Shown here: positions 8,356-17,225 of the stretch, in pieces
Layout: every line of letters begins with the position of its first letter
How positions within the stretch are numbered: the stretch's first letter is position 1
From: JAJRQY01 sp965224435
Lineage (GTDB): Bacteria > Actinomycetota > Acidimicrobiia > Acidimicrobiales > SZUA-35
NCBI GenBank assembly: GCA_965224435.1
Contig: OZ245048.1
Location: 2,790,001 to 2,854,000, forward strand
Direction: 5' to 3'
DNA length: 64,000 nucleotides
Program-made: the position numbers and the translations under genes
Notes under the pieces: model-generated
Told to the model about the DNA's origin: nothing
The model's input: the letters and a program-made list of their open reading frames with translations, nothing else
The model's database searches: none

Positions 8356-9616
8356 GTTCATCGAAGCGGTCGATCTTGCGCAGCGCCGGGAAGAAGATGG
8401 CCCAGATGCCAACAATAACCAGGGTGCCGAACCCGCCGATCATGACTGCTCCAACCAGGCCAAACAGGCTTGCCGTCACGCCAGACTCAAATGCACCGAG
8501 TTCATTTGATGCGCCGATGAACACATTCTCCGTGGCCAGCACGCGGCCCCGCATGTTCTCCGGCGTAGCGAGGGGCACGATGGCCGAGCGGATGAACACA
8601 CTGAAGGCGTCGGCCCCGGCCAAGACCAGCAAGGCAATGAAAGCAACGGCAAAGGATCGAGTGAGCCCAAGCACCAGCGTGGCCAGACCAAAAACCGCGA
8701 CTGTCACCAACAACACACGCCCAACGTGACGGGTGAGGGGTTGTCGAGCAAGTCCGATCGAGACCGTGGCTGCTCCGATTCCGACGGCAGCCCGGAGCCA
8801 ACCCAGACCGATGGCTCCAACACCCAGTCGCTGATCGGCAATGGCGGGTAGCAGGGCAACGGCGCCGCCGAACAAAACAGCGAACAAGTCGAGGGAAATC
8901 GCGCCAAACAAAACCGGAGTTCGTCGAATGAACTTCAACCCCTCAACCGCATCGGATAGCGCAGCCTTCAGTCCGGGAGCAGTTTCCAGACGGGCAACCG
9001 TCGATGAGGGCACCTGGCTCAGCCCAGCGACGGCGGCCAGAAGCAGCAACCCGGACATGAGGTAAGGAGCGGGCTCACTAACGGTAAACAAGAAGCCAGC
9101 AGTCACGGGTCCGGTGATGGACCCGGTCTGCCAAGCCACCGCTCCGAGCGCAATGACGCGTTCGATGACCGACCGTGGCGACAGGTCAACCGGTAGGGCC
9201 CGCAGGGCCGGAGCGACAAAGGCTCGAGCCGCTCCAAAAAGCACAACTAATACGTAGATAGGCCACAAGGCTGTCGGATCAGTCCCGGCGTAAGCCCACA
9301 ACGCGAACGACACACCGGCAGAGGCCAGTAGGCCAAACGCAGCAACGATCCTGCGGTCGAATCGATCAGCGAATGAACCAGTGATCGGAGACAGCAACGC
9401 GGTTGGAACAAATTCGGCCAGGCCCAGCAAGCCGAGATCCAACAGATTCTCGGTGAGATCCCACACCTGCTTGCCCAGGATGGTGAGCTGACCAACGGTG
9501 GCCATGGTGATGAGAACCTTGCAGCCCAAGAGGATCCAGACCCCGCGAGGAATCTGATTGAACCCGTCCTGGTCGCGCCGTTCGCCCGCGGTGAGGTCGG
9601 TATCGCTTCGACTCAC
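8339..9616 (-). CDS. MFS transporter
   Basis: About 425 residues with twelve hydrophobic segments and the MFS loop ITGSFADRFDRRIVAAFG between TM2 and TM3. It resembles MFS_3 (enterobactin exporter/MdtG-like) permeases. GTG 9616-9614 is preferred as start because it overlaps the stop of the DUF2237 gene as GTGA; the open frame continues to 9745 but would overlap that gene by 130 bp. The substrate is unknown. Its 3' end overlaps the convergent thioesterase gene by 17 bp. Confidence 0.87.
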   Translation of the reverse strand: MSRSDTDLTAGERRDQDGFNQIPRGVWILLGCKVLITMATVGQLTILGKQVWDLTENLLDLGLLGLAEFVPTALLSPITGSFADRFDRRIVAAFGLLASAGVSFALWAYAGTDPTALWPIYVLVVLFGAARAFVAPALRALPVDLSPRSVIERVIALGAVAWQTGSITGPVTAGFLFTVSEPAPYLMSGLLLLAAVAGLSQVPSSTVARLETAPGLKAALSDAVEGLKFIRRTPVLFGAISLDLFAVLFGGAVALLPAIADQRLGVGAIGLGWLRAAVGIGAATVSIGLARQPLTRHVGRVLLVTVAVFGLATLVLGLTRSFAVAFIALLVLAGADAFSVFIRSAIVPLATPENMRGRVLATENVFIGASNELGAFESGVTASLFGLVGAVMIGGFGTLVIVGIWAIFFPALRKIDRFDELNPEG

Positions 9617-9969
9617 GCCGCGTTGGCTTGCAAGTCGCTCAGTGTGGCCCATTCCAAGGTTCCGATATGGGTGGCTTCCAATACCACACCCGGCGCTGCA
9701 CCTGCCTCGAAAGCTTCTTGCCAGCGAGGGGCGCACAAGCACCATTGATCTCCTGGCTTGAGGCCCGCGAACCCATACTCGGGCATTGGGGTTGACAGGT
9801 CATTGCCGACCGAAGCCGAATAGGCCAAGAACTCCGCGGTCATGCGAGCACAAACCGTGTGTACCCCATCATCTCCCGCTCCAGTCTGACACGATCCGTC
9901 GCGATAGAAGCCCGTCATTGGCTCAGTTGAGCACAATTCCAAATCTGTTCCCAACACGTTCTTTGCCAT
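9613..9969 (-). CDS. DUF2237 family protein
   Basis: This 118-residue soluble protein has the conserved features of DUF2237: an N-terminal NVLGTDLELCSTEPMTGFYRDG, then DGVHTVCARMTAEFLAYS, PGDQWCLCAPRWQEA and the terminal ATHIGTLEWATLSDL. Several Cys residues are conserved in the family, whose function is undefined. The start ATG 9969 has AGGA seven bases upstream; a longer frame to 10011 lacks such support. It is translationally coupled (GTGA) to the MFS gene. Confidence 0.9.
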   Translation of the reverse strand: MAKNVLGTDLELCSTEPMTGFYRDGSCQTGAGDDGVHTVCARMTAEFLAYSASVGNDLSTPMPEYGFAGLKPGDQWCLCAPRWQEAFEAGAAPGVVLEATHIGTLEWATLSDLQANAA

Positions 9970-10059
9970 CGAGTGATCCTGGCAGCAATCCGGATGGTTA
10001 CCACCATTCAAGGGTCGACTGAATCTCTAACCAAGACTGATTCACCCTGTGCCTCACAA

Positions 10060-11070
10060 ATGATTCACCCTGCGTCACTGCCGGACACTAGTGTCGACGA
10101 AGTGACAACGACATCGGGCAATGCCTCAGCCCAAACCGGCGGCAACTCAGGGACTGCGGTTGAAGCCGTCCAACTACGCAAGCAGTTTAGCTCCTTCGTC
10201 GCGGTTGACGGCATCAGCTTCACGGTTCCCATGGGCCAGACCTTCGCCATCCTGGGTCCAAACGGGGCTGGTAAAAGCTCGACCATGAAAATGGTGACCA
10301 CCGTTTCACCAACGACCAGTGGCAGCTTGACCATCCTTGGCATGGACCCTCTCAGGCAAGGCAGAGAGATTCGTGCCCAGCTTGGCGTCGTTCCTCAAGA
10401 GGACATTCTGGATGAGGAGATGACGGTTCGCGAGAACCTGGTCATGTACTCCCGTTACTTCGGGATCTCCTGGAGTGAGGCCAAATCCAAGGCCGATGAG
10501 TTGCTCAAGTTTGTCAAACTTTCTGACCGCGCCAACGACAAGGTCGAACCCCTCTCCGGTGGCATGAAGCGCAGGCTCACCATCGCCCGCGCCCTGGTCA
10601 ATGACCCCAGCCTGGTCTTGTTGGACGAACCAACAACGGGGCTGGATCCCCAGGCCCGCCACCTTCTGTGGGAACGCCTATATCAGCTCAAGGACCAGGG
10701 AGTGAGCCTGCTCCTCACCACCCACTACATGGATGAAGCTGAGCAGTTGGCCGATCGCCTGATCGTCATGGACAAGGGAAGCATCGCCGCCGAGGGTTCA
10801 CCCAAGGAATTGATCGCCGAGCATTGCTCTCGGGAAGTTCTTGAGCTGCGGTTCCCTGATCGAGCGCCCAACGAGGTTGATCAGGTCGCTACCGAAGCTG
10901 GACTGAGGACGGAGACCTTGCCCGATCGGACCCTCGTCTACGCCGATGACGGTGATGCCGCTTTGGAGCATCTGCAATCCCGCGATATTCACCCAACCGG
11001 CACCCTGGTTCGGCGAGCGACCCTAGAAGATGTCTTCTTGTCCTTGACCGGACGGAGCCTGGACGAATGA
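10060..11070 (+). CDS. ABC transporter ATP-binding protein (ABC-2 export type)
   Basis: All nucleotide-binding motifs are present: Walker A GPNGAGKSS, Q-loop VVPQED, signature LSGGMKRR, Walker B LVLLDEPTTGLDP and switch TTHYMDEAEQ. The C-terminal 100 residues are an accessory domain as in NodI/DrrA-type subunits, ending TLEDVFLSLTGRSLDE. The N-terminus is uncertain. In-frame ATGs exist at 9973, 9994 and 10060, and the conserved domain begins only at VEAVQLRKQF. The stop overlaps the following permease start as ATGA, so the three ABC genes form one transcript. It powers export; the substrate is unknown. Confidence 0.92.
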   Translation: MIHPASLPDTSVDEVTTTSGNASAQTGGNSGTAVEAVQLRKQFSSFVAVDGISFTVPMGQTFAILGPNGAGKSSTMKMVTTVSPTTSGSLTILGMDPLRQGREIRAQLGVVPQEDILDEEMTVRENLVMYSRYFGISWSEAKSKADELLKFVKLSDRANDKVEPLSGGMKRRLTIARALVNDPSLVLLDEPTTGLDPQARHLLWERLYQLKDQGVSLLLTTHYMDEAEQLADRLIVMDKGSIAAEGSPKELIAEHCSREVLELRFPDRAPNEVDQVATEAGLRTETLPDRTLVYADDGDAALEHLQSRDIHPTGTLVRRATLEDVFLSLTGRSLDE

Positions 11071-11876
11071 CGGCTGTGCTTAGAAGGAGTCGAGGTCTTG
11101 ACCTCAGTCGCTCCGGCCTTATTCACTATTTCGAGTACCAGATCTACCGCTTTCGGTCCGGCTGGCGCGGGCTGTTCGTCACCGGACTGCTCAGCCCCAT
11201 CTTGTTCTTGTTAGTCATGGGCTCCGGACTGGGTGACCTGGTCGACCGGGGCGACAATGACCTGGGAGCGGTCAATTACCTCAGCTATATCGGGCCCGGC
11301 CTGTTGGCAACCTCGGCCATGCAATGGGGAACCGTGCAAGCGCTTTGGCCGACGATGGCGGAGATCAAGTGGGAGGGTGGTTACAAGGCTGCCCTCGTTT
11401 CGCCCCTGACCGTTGATGAGTTGGCGGTCGGCCATATCGGTTGGATCAGCCTGCGCTTCTTCGCCGCTTCGGTCATGTTCACCGGTGTGCTCGCCGGGTT
11501 CGGAGTTCCCCAAAGCTGGTGGATCTTGCTGGCTCCCTTTGCTGCCACCCTGACGTGTGCCGCCTTCGCCGCTCCTACCGTCGGCTTCAGCGCCAACAAC
11601 ACCGATGACCACATGTTCCCGCTGGTTCAGCGGTTCGTGGTGATCCCCCTCCTGTTGTTCTCTGGTTCGTTCTTTCCGATCACGAATCTTCCAACAGTGC
11701 TCGCCTGGGTGGCCCGACTGACCCCGTCCTGGCATGGTGTCGAGCTGTGTCGAGGCTTATCTCAGGGTTCACTTTCGCCCCTGGTTGCTCTTGGCCATGT
11801 GGCCTACTGCCTGGTGTTCATTGTGCTCGGATTGTTCTGGAGCCGGGCCGGATTCAAGAAAACCCTAGCCTCATGA
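11067..11876 (+). CDS. ABC-2 type permease
   Basis: The 269-residue protein has six hydrophobic segments in the ABC-2 membrane pattern of NodJ/DrrB. A cytoplasmic N-terminus is followed by FRSGWRGLFVTGLLSPILFLLVMGSGLG, and the conserved late segment is RFVVIPLLLFSGSFFPITNLPTVL. It starts in the stop of the ATPase gene (ATGA). With the next gene it would form the transmembrane heterodimer of the exporter. Confidence 0.9.
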   Translation: MTAVLRRSRGLDLSRSGLIHYFEYQIYRFRSGWRGLFVTGLLSPILFLLVMGSGLGDLVDRGDNDLGAVNYLSYIGPGLLATSAMQWGTVQALWPTMAEIKWEGGYKAALVSPLTVDELAVGHIGWISLRFFAASVMFTGVLAGFGVPQSWWILLAPFAATLTCAAFAAPTVGFSANNTDDHMFPLVQRFVVIPLLLFSGSFFPITNLPTVLAWVARLTPSWHGVELCRGLSQGSLSPLVALGHVAYCLVFIVLGLFWSRAGFKKTLAS

Positions 11877-11886
11877 AAACAGCCTC

Positions 11887-12657
11887 ATGAGAAGTATCAA
11901 CACTGCTCCCTTGCGATTGATTGAGCGAAACGCGTTGGCGTGGCGCCACTCGTGGTGGGTCATTGCCTCGGGGGCCTTCGAACCACTCTTCTACCTGCTT
12001 GGTCTTGGCATCGGTATGGGCGCTCTCGTCGGAACTATCGAGGTCAACGACACCGAGCTGGCCTACAAGAACTTCGTTGCTCCTGCGCTGATGGCTTCAA
12101 CCGCGATGAATGGTGCCATCTTCGACACGACCATGAACTTCTACTTCAAGCTGAAGCGCTCACGAACCTACGACGCGGTCCTCAACACTCCGGTCTCACT
12201 GAGCGACATCGTGATCGGGGAGCTGGGCTGGTCGGTCGCCCGAGGCGGAATCTACGCCCTCTTCTTCCTCGTGGCCATGGCTGCCCTCGGGTTGGCCACA
12301 TCATGGTGGGTCTTGCTGACCTTGCCTGCCGCTGTCTTGATCGCGGCCATGTTCTCGTCGATGGGGATTGTCGCCACCACCTTCGTGCGCACCTGGCAGG
12401 ACTTCGACTTCATCCAGATTGCCATGCTTCCCATGTTCCTCGCTTCGGCCACCTTCTTCCCACTGTCCACCTATCCAGCATGGGCCCGTCCGATTGTCCA
12501 GGCCACTCCCCTCTATCACGGGGTGGACCTTCTGCGTGATCTCAGTCTTGGCACTGTCGGCTGGTCAGATCTTGGCCATGTGGCCTACATGCTCGTGGTT
12601 GCGCTGGTTTGTGGCCGCTGGGCCAGCCGGCGACTCGGCCCAATGCTGCTCGGCTAG
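11887..12657 (+). CDS. ABC-2 type permease, second subunit
   Basis: A 256-residue paralogue of the preceding permease with the same topology and the matching late segment QIAMLPMFLASATFFPLSTYPAW. It starts 10 bp after the previous stop. Two non-identical permeases plus one ATPase match NodIJ/DrrAB-like exporters with a heterodimeric membrane part. Lipid, glycan or drug export are all possible. It ends 67 bp before the convergent putA. Confidence 0.9.
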   Translation: MRSINTAPLRLIERNALAWRHSWWVIASGAFEPLFYLLGLGIGMGALVGTIEVNDTELAYKNFVAPALMASTAMNGAIFDTTMNFYFKLKRSRTYDAVLNTPVSLSDIVIGELGWSVARGGIYALFFLVAMAALGLATSWWVLLTLPAAVLIAAMFSSMGIVATTFVRTWQDFDFIQIAMLPMFLASATFFPLSTYPAWARPIVQATPLYHGVDLLRDLSLGTVGWSDLGHVAYMLVVALVCGRWASRRLGPMLLG

Positions 12658-12724
12658 AGCTGTCTGGCTGCCAAGCTGTCAAACGATGGGCGAGCCACCT
12701 GGCCGGACTGCTTGCATTCTCTGA

Positions 12725-15700
12725 CTACAGCACCAGGTTGCCGAACCGGTGCAGGGTTCGACTGATGGCCTGCTCACGGCAGTAGTTCAGCAGTTCGAGT
12801 CGGCCACAAGCGGTGACTGGCTGCTCGGCCAGGTGGATCTGGTTGGCTGCCGCTGCTCGGCGCACCGCATCGCTTACCTCGCCCACCACTCGCACCCGAT
12901 CAACGCGAAACTCCGGCCGCTCCCCACCGTTCTGGCACCGACCAGATGTCGCATATGGATCACTACCGGTGCCAGTTCGGAGGTTTGTGGGGGGCGGGGT
13001 AGCGAGGCGTTGGGCGAATTGTTCGTCGCTTTCAGTTTCGACCGACGAGGCAACCACCATCTTGGCCATCCGGTTGGCGGCCGCTCGGACTCGTTTGACC
13101 TCGACCGGGTCAGCCCCGAGGCCTACTCGGATCACAACGGAGTGCAGTAGCCGATAGCGCAGGATGTTGGCCTCACAGAACAGTCCACTCGGATCGTGTT
13201 CAACGTTGAACTCGACTGAGTCCCAATGATCATCACTGGCGGCGGCTCGATCGAGCCACGCCTGATCCCGCTGCGCCTCGTCAGTCTGAGATGTGTCGGT
13301 CCACGTGCCTAGCTGGGCCACATAGTTGGGGCCACCGGCTTTGACTCCCGGGCCAACAGCCGACTTCTTCCAGCCACCAAACGGCTGGCGCTGCACAATG
13401 GCACCGGTTATCTGGCGATTGACATAGGCATTGCCGATCTCGACATGTTCCAGCCAATGTTCGATCTCCGCCGGGTCCAGCGAATGAATACCGCCGGTCA
13501 AGCCAAAGTCGTTTCCGTTCTGCAGCTCGATCGCCGCATCCAAATCAGGGGCAAACATGAGGCCAAGCACCGGACCAAAACACTCGGTCTGGTGGAACCA
13601 CGAACCTTCGCTGACCCCGTCTCTCACGCCAGGTGACCAGAGGGTTCCCGGCAGAACCCCGTCACCACAGAAGCCGTCTACAAGTCGAGGTTCAACCACC
13701 CAGACCTCACCAGGTTCCAGCTGCGTCAGGCCCCGCTGGAGCTTGCCTTCAACCGGAAGGATGGTCGGGTTCACTGCGGTGCTCAAGTCATTGGGTGGCC
13801 CAACAACCAAGCTTTGCACCGCGTCGATCAGCTGGTTGCGGAACCGGGGAGAGTCATAAACATCGCCAACCAGAATGGCCAGGCTGGCAGCCGAACACTT
13901 CTGACCTGAATGGCCAAAGGCGGACTTCACCAGATCCTGAACGGCCAGGTCAAGGTCCGCACTGGGGGTGATGATCAGGGCGTTCTTACCCGAGGTCTCA
14001 GCCAGCAACCGGAGCTCTGGTTTCCAATCCAAGAACATGGCCGCGGTCTCTGAAGCACCAGTCAAGATCACCCCATCGACTGAGGTGATCAGGGCTTGTC
14101 CGACCTCGTTGTCCGGCGTTCGCAGGAATGCCAGGACCTCTAACGGCACCCCAGCGCTCCAGCAGCATTCGGCCACGATCTCCGCACATCGCGGGGTCTC
14201 CGGAGCGGGCTTCAGCACAACGGCGTTGCCCGCAGCCAATGACGCCAGCACTCCCCCAGCTGGAATAGCCACCGGGAAGTTCCAAGGAGGAACAATGGCC
14301 ATGACTCCGAAGGGGTCGAACTCAGCTCCGTCCCAACTGCTGGCGTCGTCAAGGTCTGCGGCCCGGTCGCCGTAGTAGCGAGCGAAGTCGATGGCTTCGG
14401 AAACCTCAACATCAGACTGCTCAAAGGTCTTGGAAGCCTCGGCGATCATGGCGGCGATCAGGTCGCCTCGCCGCCGTTCCATCTCATCGGCTGCAGCGTG
14501 CAACACCGAACGTCGGGCCTTTCCACCAAGAGCGAACCAACCGGGCTGAGCCCGGCTGCATGATTCGACTATCCGTTGAACAGTGTCGGTATCAGTGGTC
14601 AGCGCTGCCTTCGGCTCCTGAGCTTGGGCCGCGAGGGCCATGACCTCAACAGCCCACGCCCGATTCTCCACAAGAGCTGGGTCAGAATCCGCGGTGTTTT
14701 GGAATTGACTCTCGGTTCCGGGCTGCTTCTCCAAATCCAACTGGGAGTCCAGGACGCCTTCTTCGTACGTCTGGCTTCCCAGTTCCCCGGCCACAGGCTG
14801 GGCCGGCTGACGGATTTGAGAACGTTGAGGGCCGAGTCCGACCTGGTGACGATCAGCGACTGAGGCTCGGAAAAGCTTGGCCTGTTGCTCAAACAACGGC
14901 GTGTCCGGCTTGAGCGAAAACAGGATCCGCAGGAAGTTGTCCTCAGCTGAGTTCTCTTCCAACCGTCGGAACAGGTAGCTGATGGCGACATCAAAGTCGG
15001 CCCTGCCCACGATCGGCGTGTACAGCAACAGGCTCCCGTGATCGTTCTTGACTGCTCGAGCCTCACCGGGGGCCATGCCTTGCAGCATTTCGAATTCGAT
15101 CCGGTGCAGTACCCCTCGCTTTTCAGCCAGCAAACGAGCGTAAGCAATGTCGAACAGGTTGTGGCTGCCTACCCCGATGCGCACACCAGCGGTATTGGCC
15201 GGGGTCAATACCCAGTCAACCAGCCGCTTGTAGTTGGCATCGGTCTCTGCCTTGGTCCGGTATGGCGCTTGCTCCCAACCATGCAGCGCGGCCTCAACCT
15301 TCTCCATTGCCAGGTTGGCGCCCTTAACCAGACGGATCTTGACGTCTCCCCCACCAGCGGCCTTGCGCTCGTTGGCCGCTTGCACGACCTGCTGCAGGGC
15401 GGCGAATGAATCGGGCAGGTAGGCCTGGAGAACAATGCCAGCATCGATGGAAGCGAATCGATCCATGGCAATGACTTCAATGAAGACCGAAACCGTCAAT
15501 TCGAGATCGTGGTATTCCTCCATATCCAGGTTGATGAACGTGTTGCTCATTGACCCGGCTGCCGCGTCGAACAAGGTGATGAGGCGTTCCAAGACCCGGG
15601 ATCGAGACTCTTCCCATGCCCAATAGTTGAGCTGGGGCACAACCGACGACAGCTTGATCGACACATAGTCAATTGCAGGTTCTTGCAGCAGGTCGAGTGT

Positions 15701-16216
15701 CGCCTGCATTCGCTTGTCGGCTTCTCGCTCACCGAGCACGGCCTCGCCCAGCAGGTTGACGTTCAGGTCATAGCCAGCAGAACGACGCTCCTCCAGGTGC
15801 GAGCGCAGAGGCTTCGTTTCAGAATCGACCACCATATGACCGACAATTTGGCGCATTCGACGCCGAGCCAAGGGCATGACAATTCCCGGCAAGTACTGGC
15901 CGACCTTGGCCCCTGCCTGCAGCAAGAAACGATCGATGACGGATAAGTACGAAGGGAGCGCGTTGCTCTGCACCAAGCCGGCCAGCTGAGCAGCAGCGAC
16001 GGCGTTGTTATCGGGCCGGGCAACGCGGTCAACAAATCCCATGGTGAAGGCAACGCCGTCGGGATCCTCAATCAATTCCTGCAGCTGGCTCGCAGTTGCT
16101 TTGTCCTGCCTAGTCTCTAGATCTGGGGCTTCCCGTAGCCAGCCGTCGACGAGCGCTACCGCTGCACCAATGAGGGCGTCGTCAACAACCTCGATATCCG
16201 GCTCAGATGATTTCAT
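12725..16216 (-). CDS. putA: bifunctional proline dehydrogenase / glutamate-gamma-semialdehyde dehydrogenase
   Basis: The 1163-residue fusion oxidises proline to glutamate in two steps. Residues about 80-460 form the FAD proline dehydrogenase barrel (IKLSSVVPQLNYWAWEES, RLVKGANLAMEKVEA, RIEFEMLQGMAPGEARAV). Residues about 535-1000 form the aldehyde dehydrogenase (VPPWNFPVAIPAGG, catalytic Glu740 in LAETSGKN, nucleophile Cys774 in GQKCSAASL, ECFGPVLGL). There is no N-terminal ribbon-helix-helix domain, so it is not a self-regulating PutA. Regulation probably comes from the divergent PAS-AraC gene 52 bp away. The last 150 residues are a C-terminal extension. Confidence 0.95.
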   Translation of the reverse strand: MKSSEPDIEVVDDALIGAAVALVDGWLREAPDLETRQDKATASQLQELIEDPDGVAFTMGFVDRVARPDNNAVAAAQLAGLVQSNALPSYLSVIDRFLLQAGAKVGQYLPGIVMPLARRRMRQIVGHMVVDSETKPLRSHLEERRSAGYDLNVNLLGEAVLGEREADKRMQATLDLLQEPAIDYVSIKLSSVVPQLNYWAWEESRSRVLERLITLFDAAAGSMSNTFINLDMEEYHDLELTVSVFIEVIAMDRFASIDAGIVLQAYLPDSFAALQQVVQAANERKAAGGGDVKIRLVKGANLAMEKVEAALHGWEQAPYRTKAETDANYKRLVDWVLTPANTAGVRIGVGSHNLFDIAYARLLAEKRGVLHRIEFEMLQGMAPGEARAVKNDHGSLLLYTPIVGRADFDVAISYLFRRLEENSAEDNFLRILFSLKPDTPLFEQQAKLFRASVADRHQVGLGPQRSQIRQPAQPVAGELGSQTYEEGVLDSQLDLEKQPGTESQFQNTADSDPALVENRAWAVEVMALAAQAQEPKAALTTDTDTVQRIVESCSRAQPGWFALGGKARRSVLHAAADEMERRRGDLIAAMIAEASKTFEQSDVEVSEAIDFARYYGDRAADLDDASSWDGAEFDPFGVMAIVPPWNFPVAIPAGGVLASLAAGNAVVLKPAPETPRCAEIVAECCWSAGVPLEVLAFLRTPDNEVGQALITSVDGVILTGASETAAMFLDWKPELRLLAETSGKNALIITPSADLDLAVQDLVKSAFGHSGQKCSAASLAILVGDVYDSPRFRNQLIDAVQSLVVGPPNDLSTAVNPTILPVEGKLQRGLTQLEPGEVWVVEPRLVDGFCGDGVLPGTLWSPGVRDGVSEGSWFHQTECFGPVLGLMFAPDLDAAIELQNGNDFGLTGGIHSLDPAEIEHWLEHVEIGNAYVNRQITGAIVQRQPFGGWKKSAVGPGVKAGGPNYVAQLGTWTDTSQTDEAQRDQAWLDRAAASDDHWDSVEFNVEHDPSGLFCEANILRYRLLHSVVIRVGLGADPVEVKRVRAAANRMAKMVVASSVETESDEQFAQRLATPPPTNLRTGTGSDPYATSGRCQNGGERPEFRVDRVRVVGEVSDAVRRAAAANQIHLAEQPVTACGRLELLNYCREQAISRTLHRFGNLVL

Positions 16217-16268
16217 CCATCAATCGTGAACGATGAAGGCGGCCGGGTCTTGTACGATCCGCATACCC

Positions 16269-17147
16269 ATGGCGTCGCAATCACCCAAAACCAGTCAGGC
16301 CAACACCCCACAGACGCCACAGCCCACTCTCGGGCTGGAATCGCTGTTGCACGGAGTTGCCGACCAGAACCAATTGTTGGAGATTTTCGACGTCCTAGTC
16401 AACGTGATGTTCTGCATCAAGAACAGCGACAATCGGTATGTGGCTGTGAACTCTGCCTTTGTGCGACGGACCGGGCGTTCCTCCAAGCGAGATGTCATTG
16501 GCCGCATGGCCAACGAGCTCTTCTCGCCAGAACTAGCGGAGCGTTACGAAGAACAAGATGCTGCGGTTATGGCCAGCGGCAAGGCCCTTCGCGACGAGCT
16601 GGAACTGATTCGTCGACCTGATGGTTCGCTTGGCTGGTACCTCACCACCAAGTTGCCAATTTTTGGGACCGCCGCGACCAAGACTTCTCCACCGGCCGGC
16701 AGTTCGCCTCCAGCCGCTGGGACGAACGATCAGAAACGAGACGGCCAGGCTGTCACGGGCATTCTCAGTGTCAGTCGGGACCTGGAAACGACCGCTTTGG
16801 GCACGGGAGAGGGCGGAGAAGGAACAGCTGTTTCGTCTCTGAGTAAGGTGGTTGAGCTGGTCAACGAGCGGCACGCTGAGAAGCTTCGCCCCTCTGATTT
16901 GGCCGAAGCCGCTGACTGCTCAACCTCCCAGTTGGAGCGACGAATGAAGCGGGTCTTTGGCTTGACTCCAACCCAGTACGTGCTGCGTGTCCGGGTCGAC
17001 CGGGCCGCTGAGCTGCTCAGCACCACCGATATTGCGCTGGCCGATGTTGCCAGCAGTTGCGGCTTCTATGACCAGGCCGACTTCACCAGAAAGTTTGCTC
17101 GCCTCACCAACGAGACACCAGCACGCTTTCGAGCCGCTCACCGCTAA
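16269..17147 (+). CDS. PAS domain AraC-family regulator, probable regulator of putA
   Basis: About 292 residues. The N-terminal third is a PAS fold (LLEIFDVLVNVMFCIKNSDNRYVAVNSAFVRRTGR...DVIGRMANELFSP) and the C-terminus is a double helix-turn-helix AraC domain (LRPSDLAEAADCSTSQLERRMKRVFGLTPTQYVL...DVASSCGFYDQADFTRKFARLTNETPARFR). Between them lies a Pro/Gly/Thr-rich linker. ATG 16269 leaves a 52-bp divergent region with putA; ATG 16233 would leave only 16 bp. A local activator of proline catabolism is the natural inference. The PAS ligand is unknown. Confidence 0.85.
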   Translation: MASQSPKTSQANTPQTPQPTLGLESLLHGVADQNQLLEIFDVLVNVMFCIKNSDNRYVAVNSAFVRRTGRSSKRDVIGRMANELFSPELAERYEEQDAAVMASGKALRDELELIRRPDGSLGWYLTTKLPIFGTAATKTSPPAGSSPPAAGTNDQKRDGQAVTGILSVSRDLETTALGTGEGGEGTAVSSLSKVVELVNERHAEKLRPSDLAEAADCSTSQLERRMKRVFGLTPTQYVLRVRVDRAAELLSTTDIALADVASSCGFYDQADFTRKFARLTNETPARFRAAHR

Positions 17148-17154
17148 GCAACTC

Positions 17155-17168
17155 ACCGACTAGTCGGT
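17155..17168. promoter_or_regulatory. perfect palindrome ACCGACTAGTCGGT, candidate TetR-type operator
   Basis: A 14-bp perfect palindrome sits 57 bp before the Rieske oxygenase ATG and 7 bp after the AraC-type gene. Its form matches the compact palindromes bound by TetR-family repressors. No tetR gene is adjacent, so the regulator would act from elsewhere. The symmetry is a direct observation and the function is inferred. Confidence 0.4.
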
Positions 17169-17225
17169 CACAAGCAATTCAGGTCTGGTTGACTCACTTC
17201 GGAGTGGAGCCTAAGTTCCCTTCGT

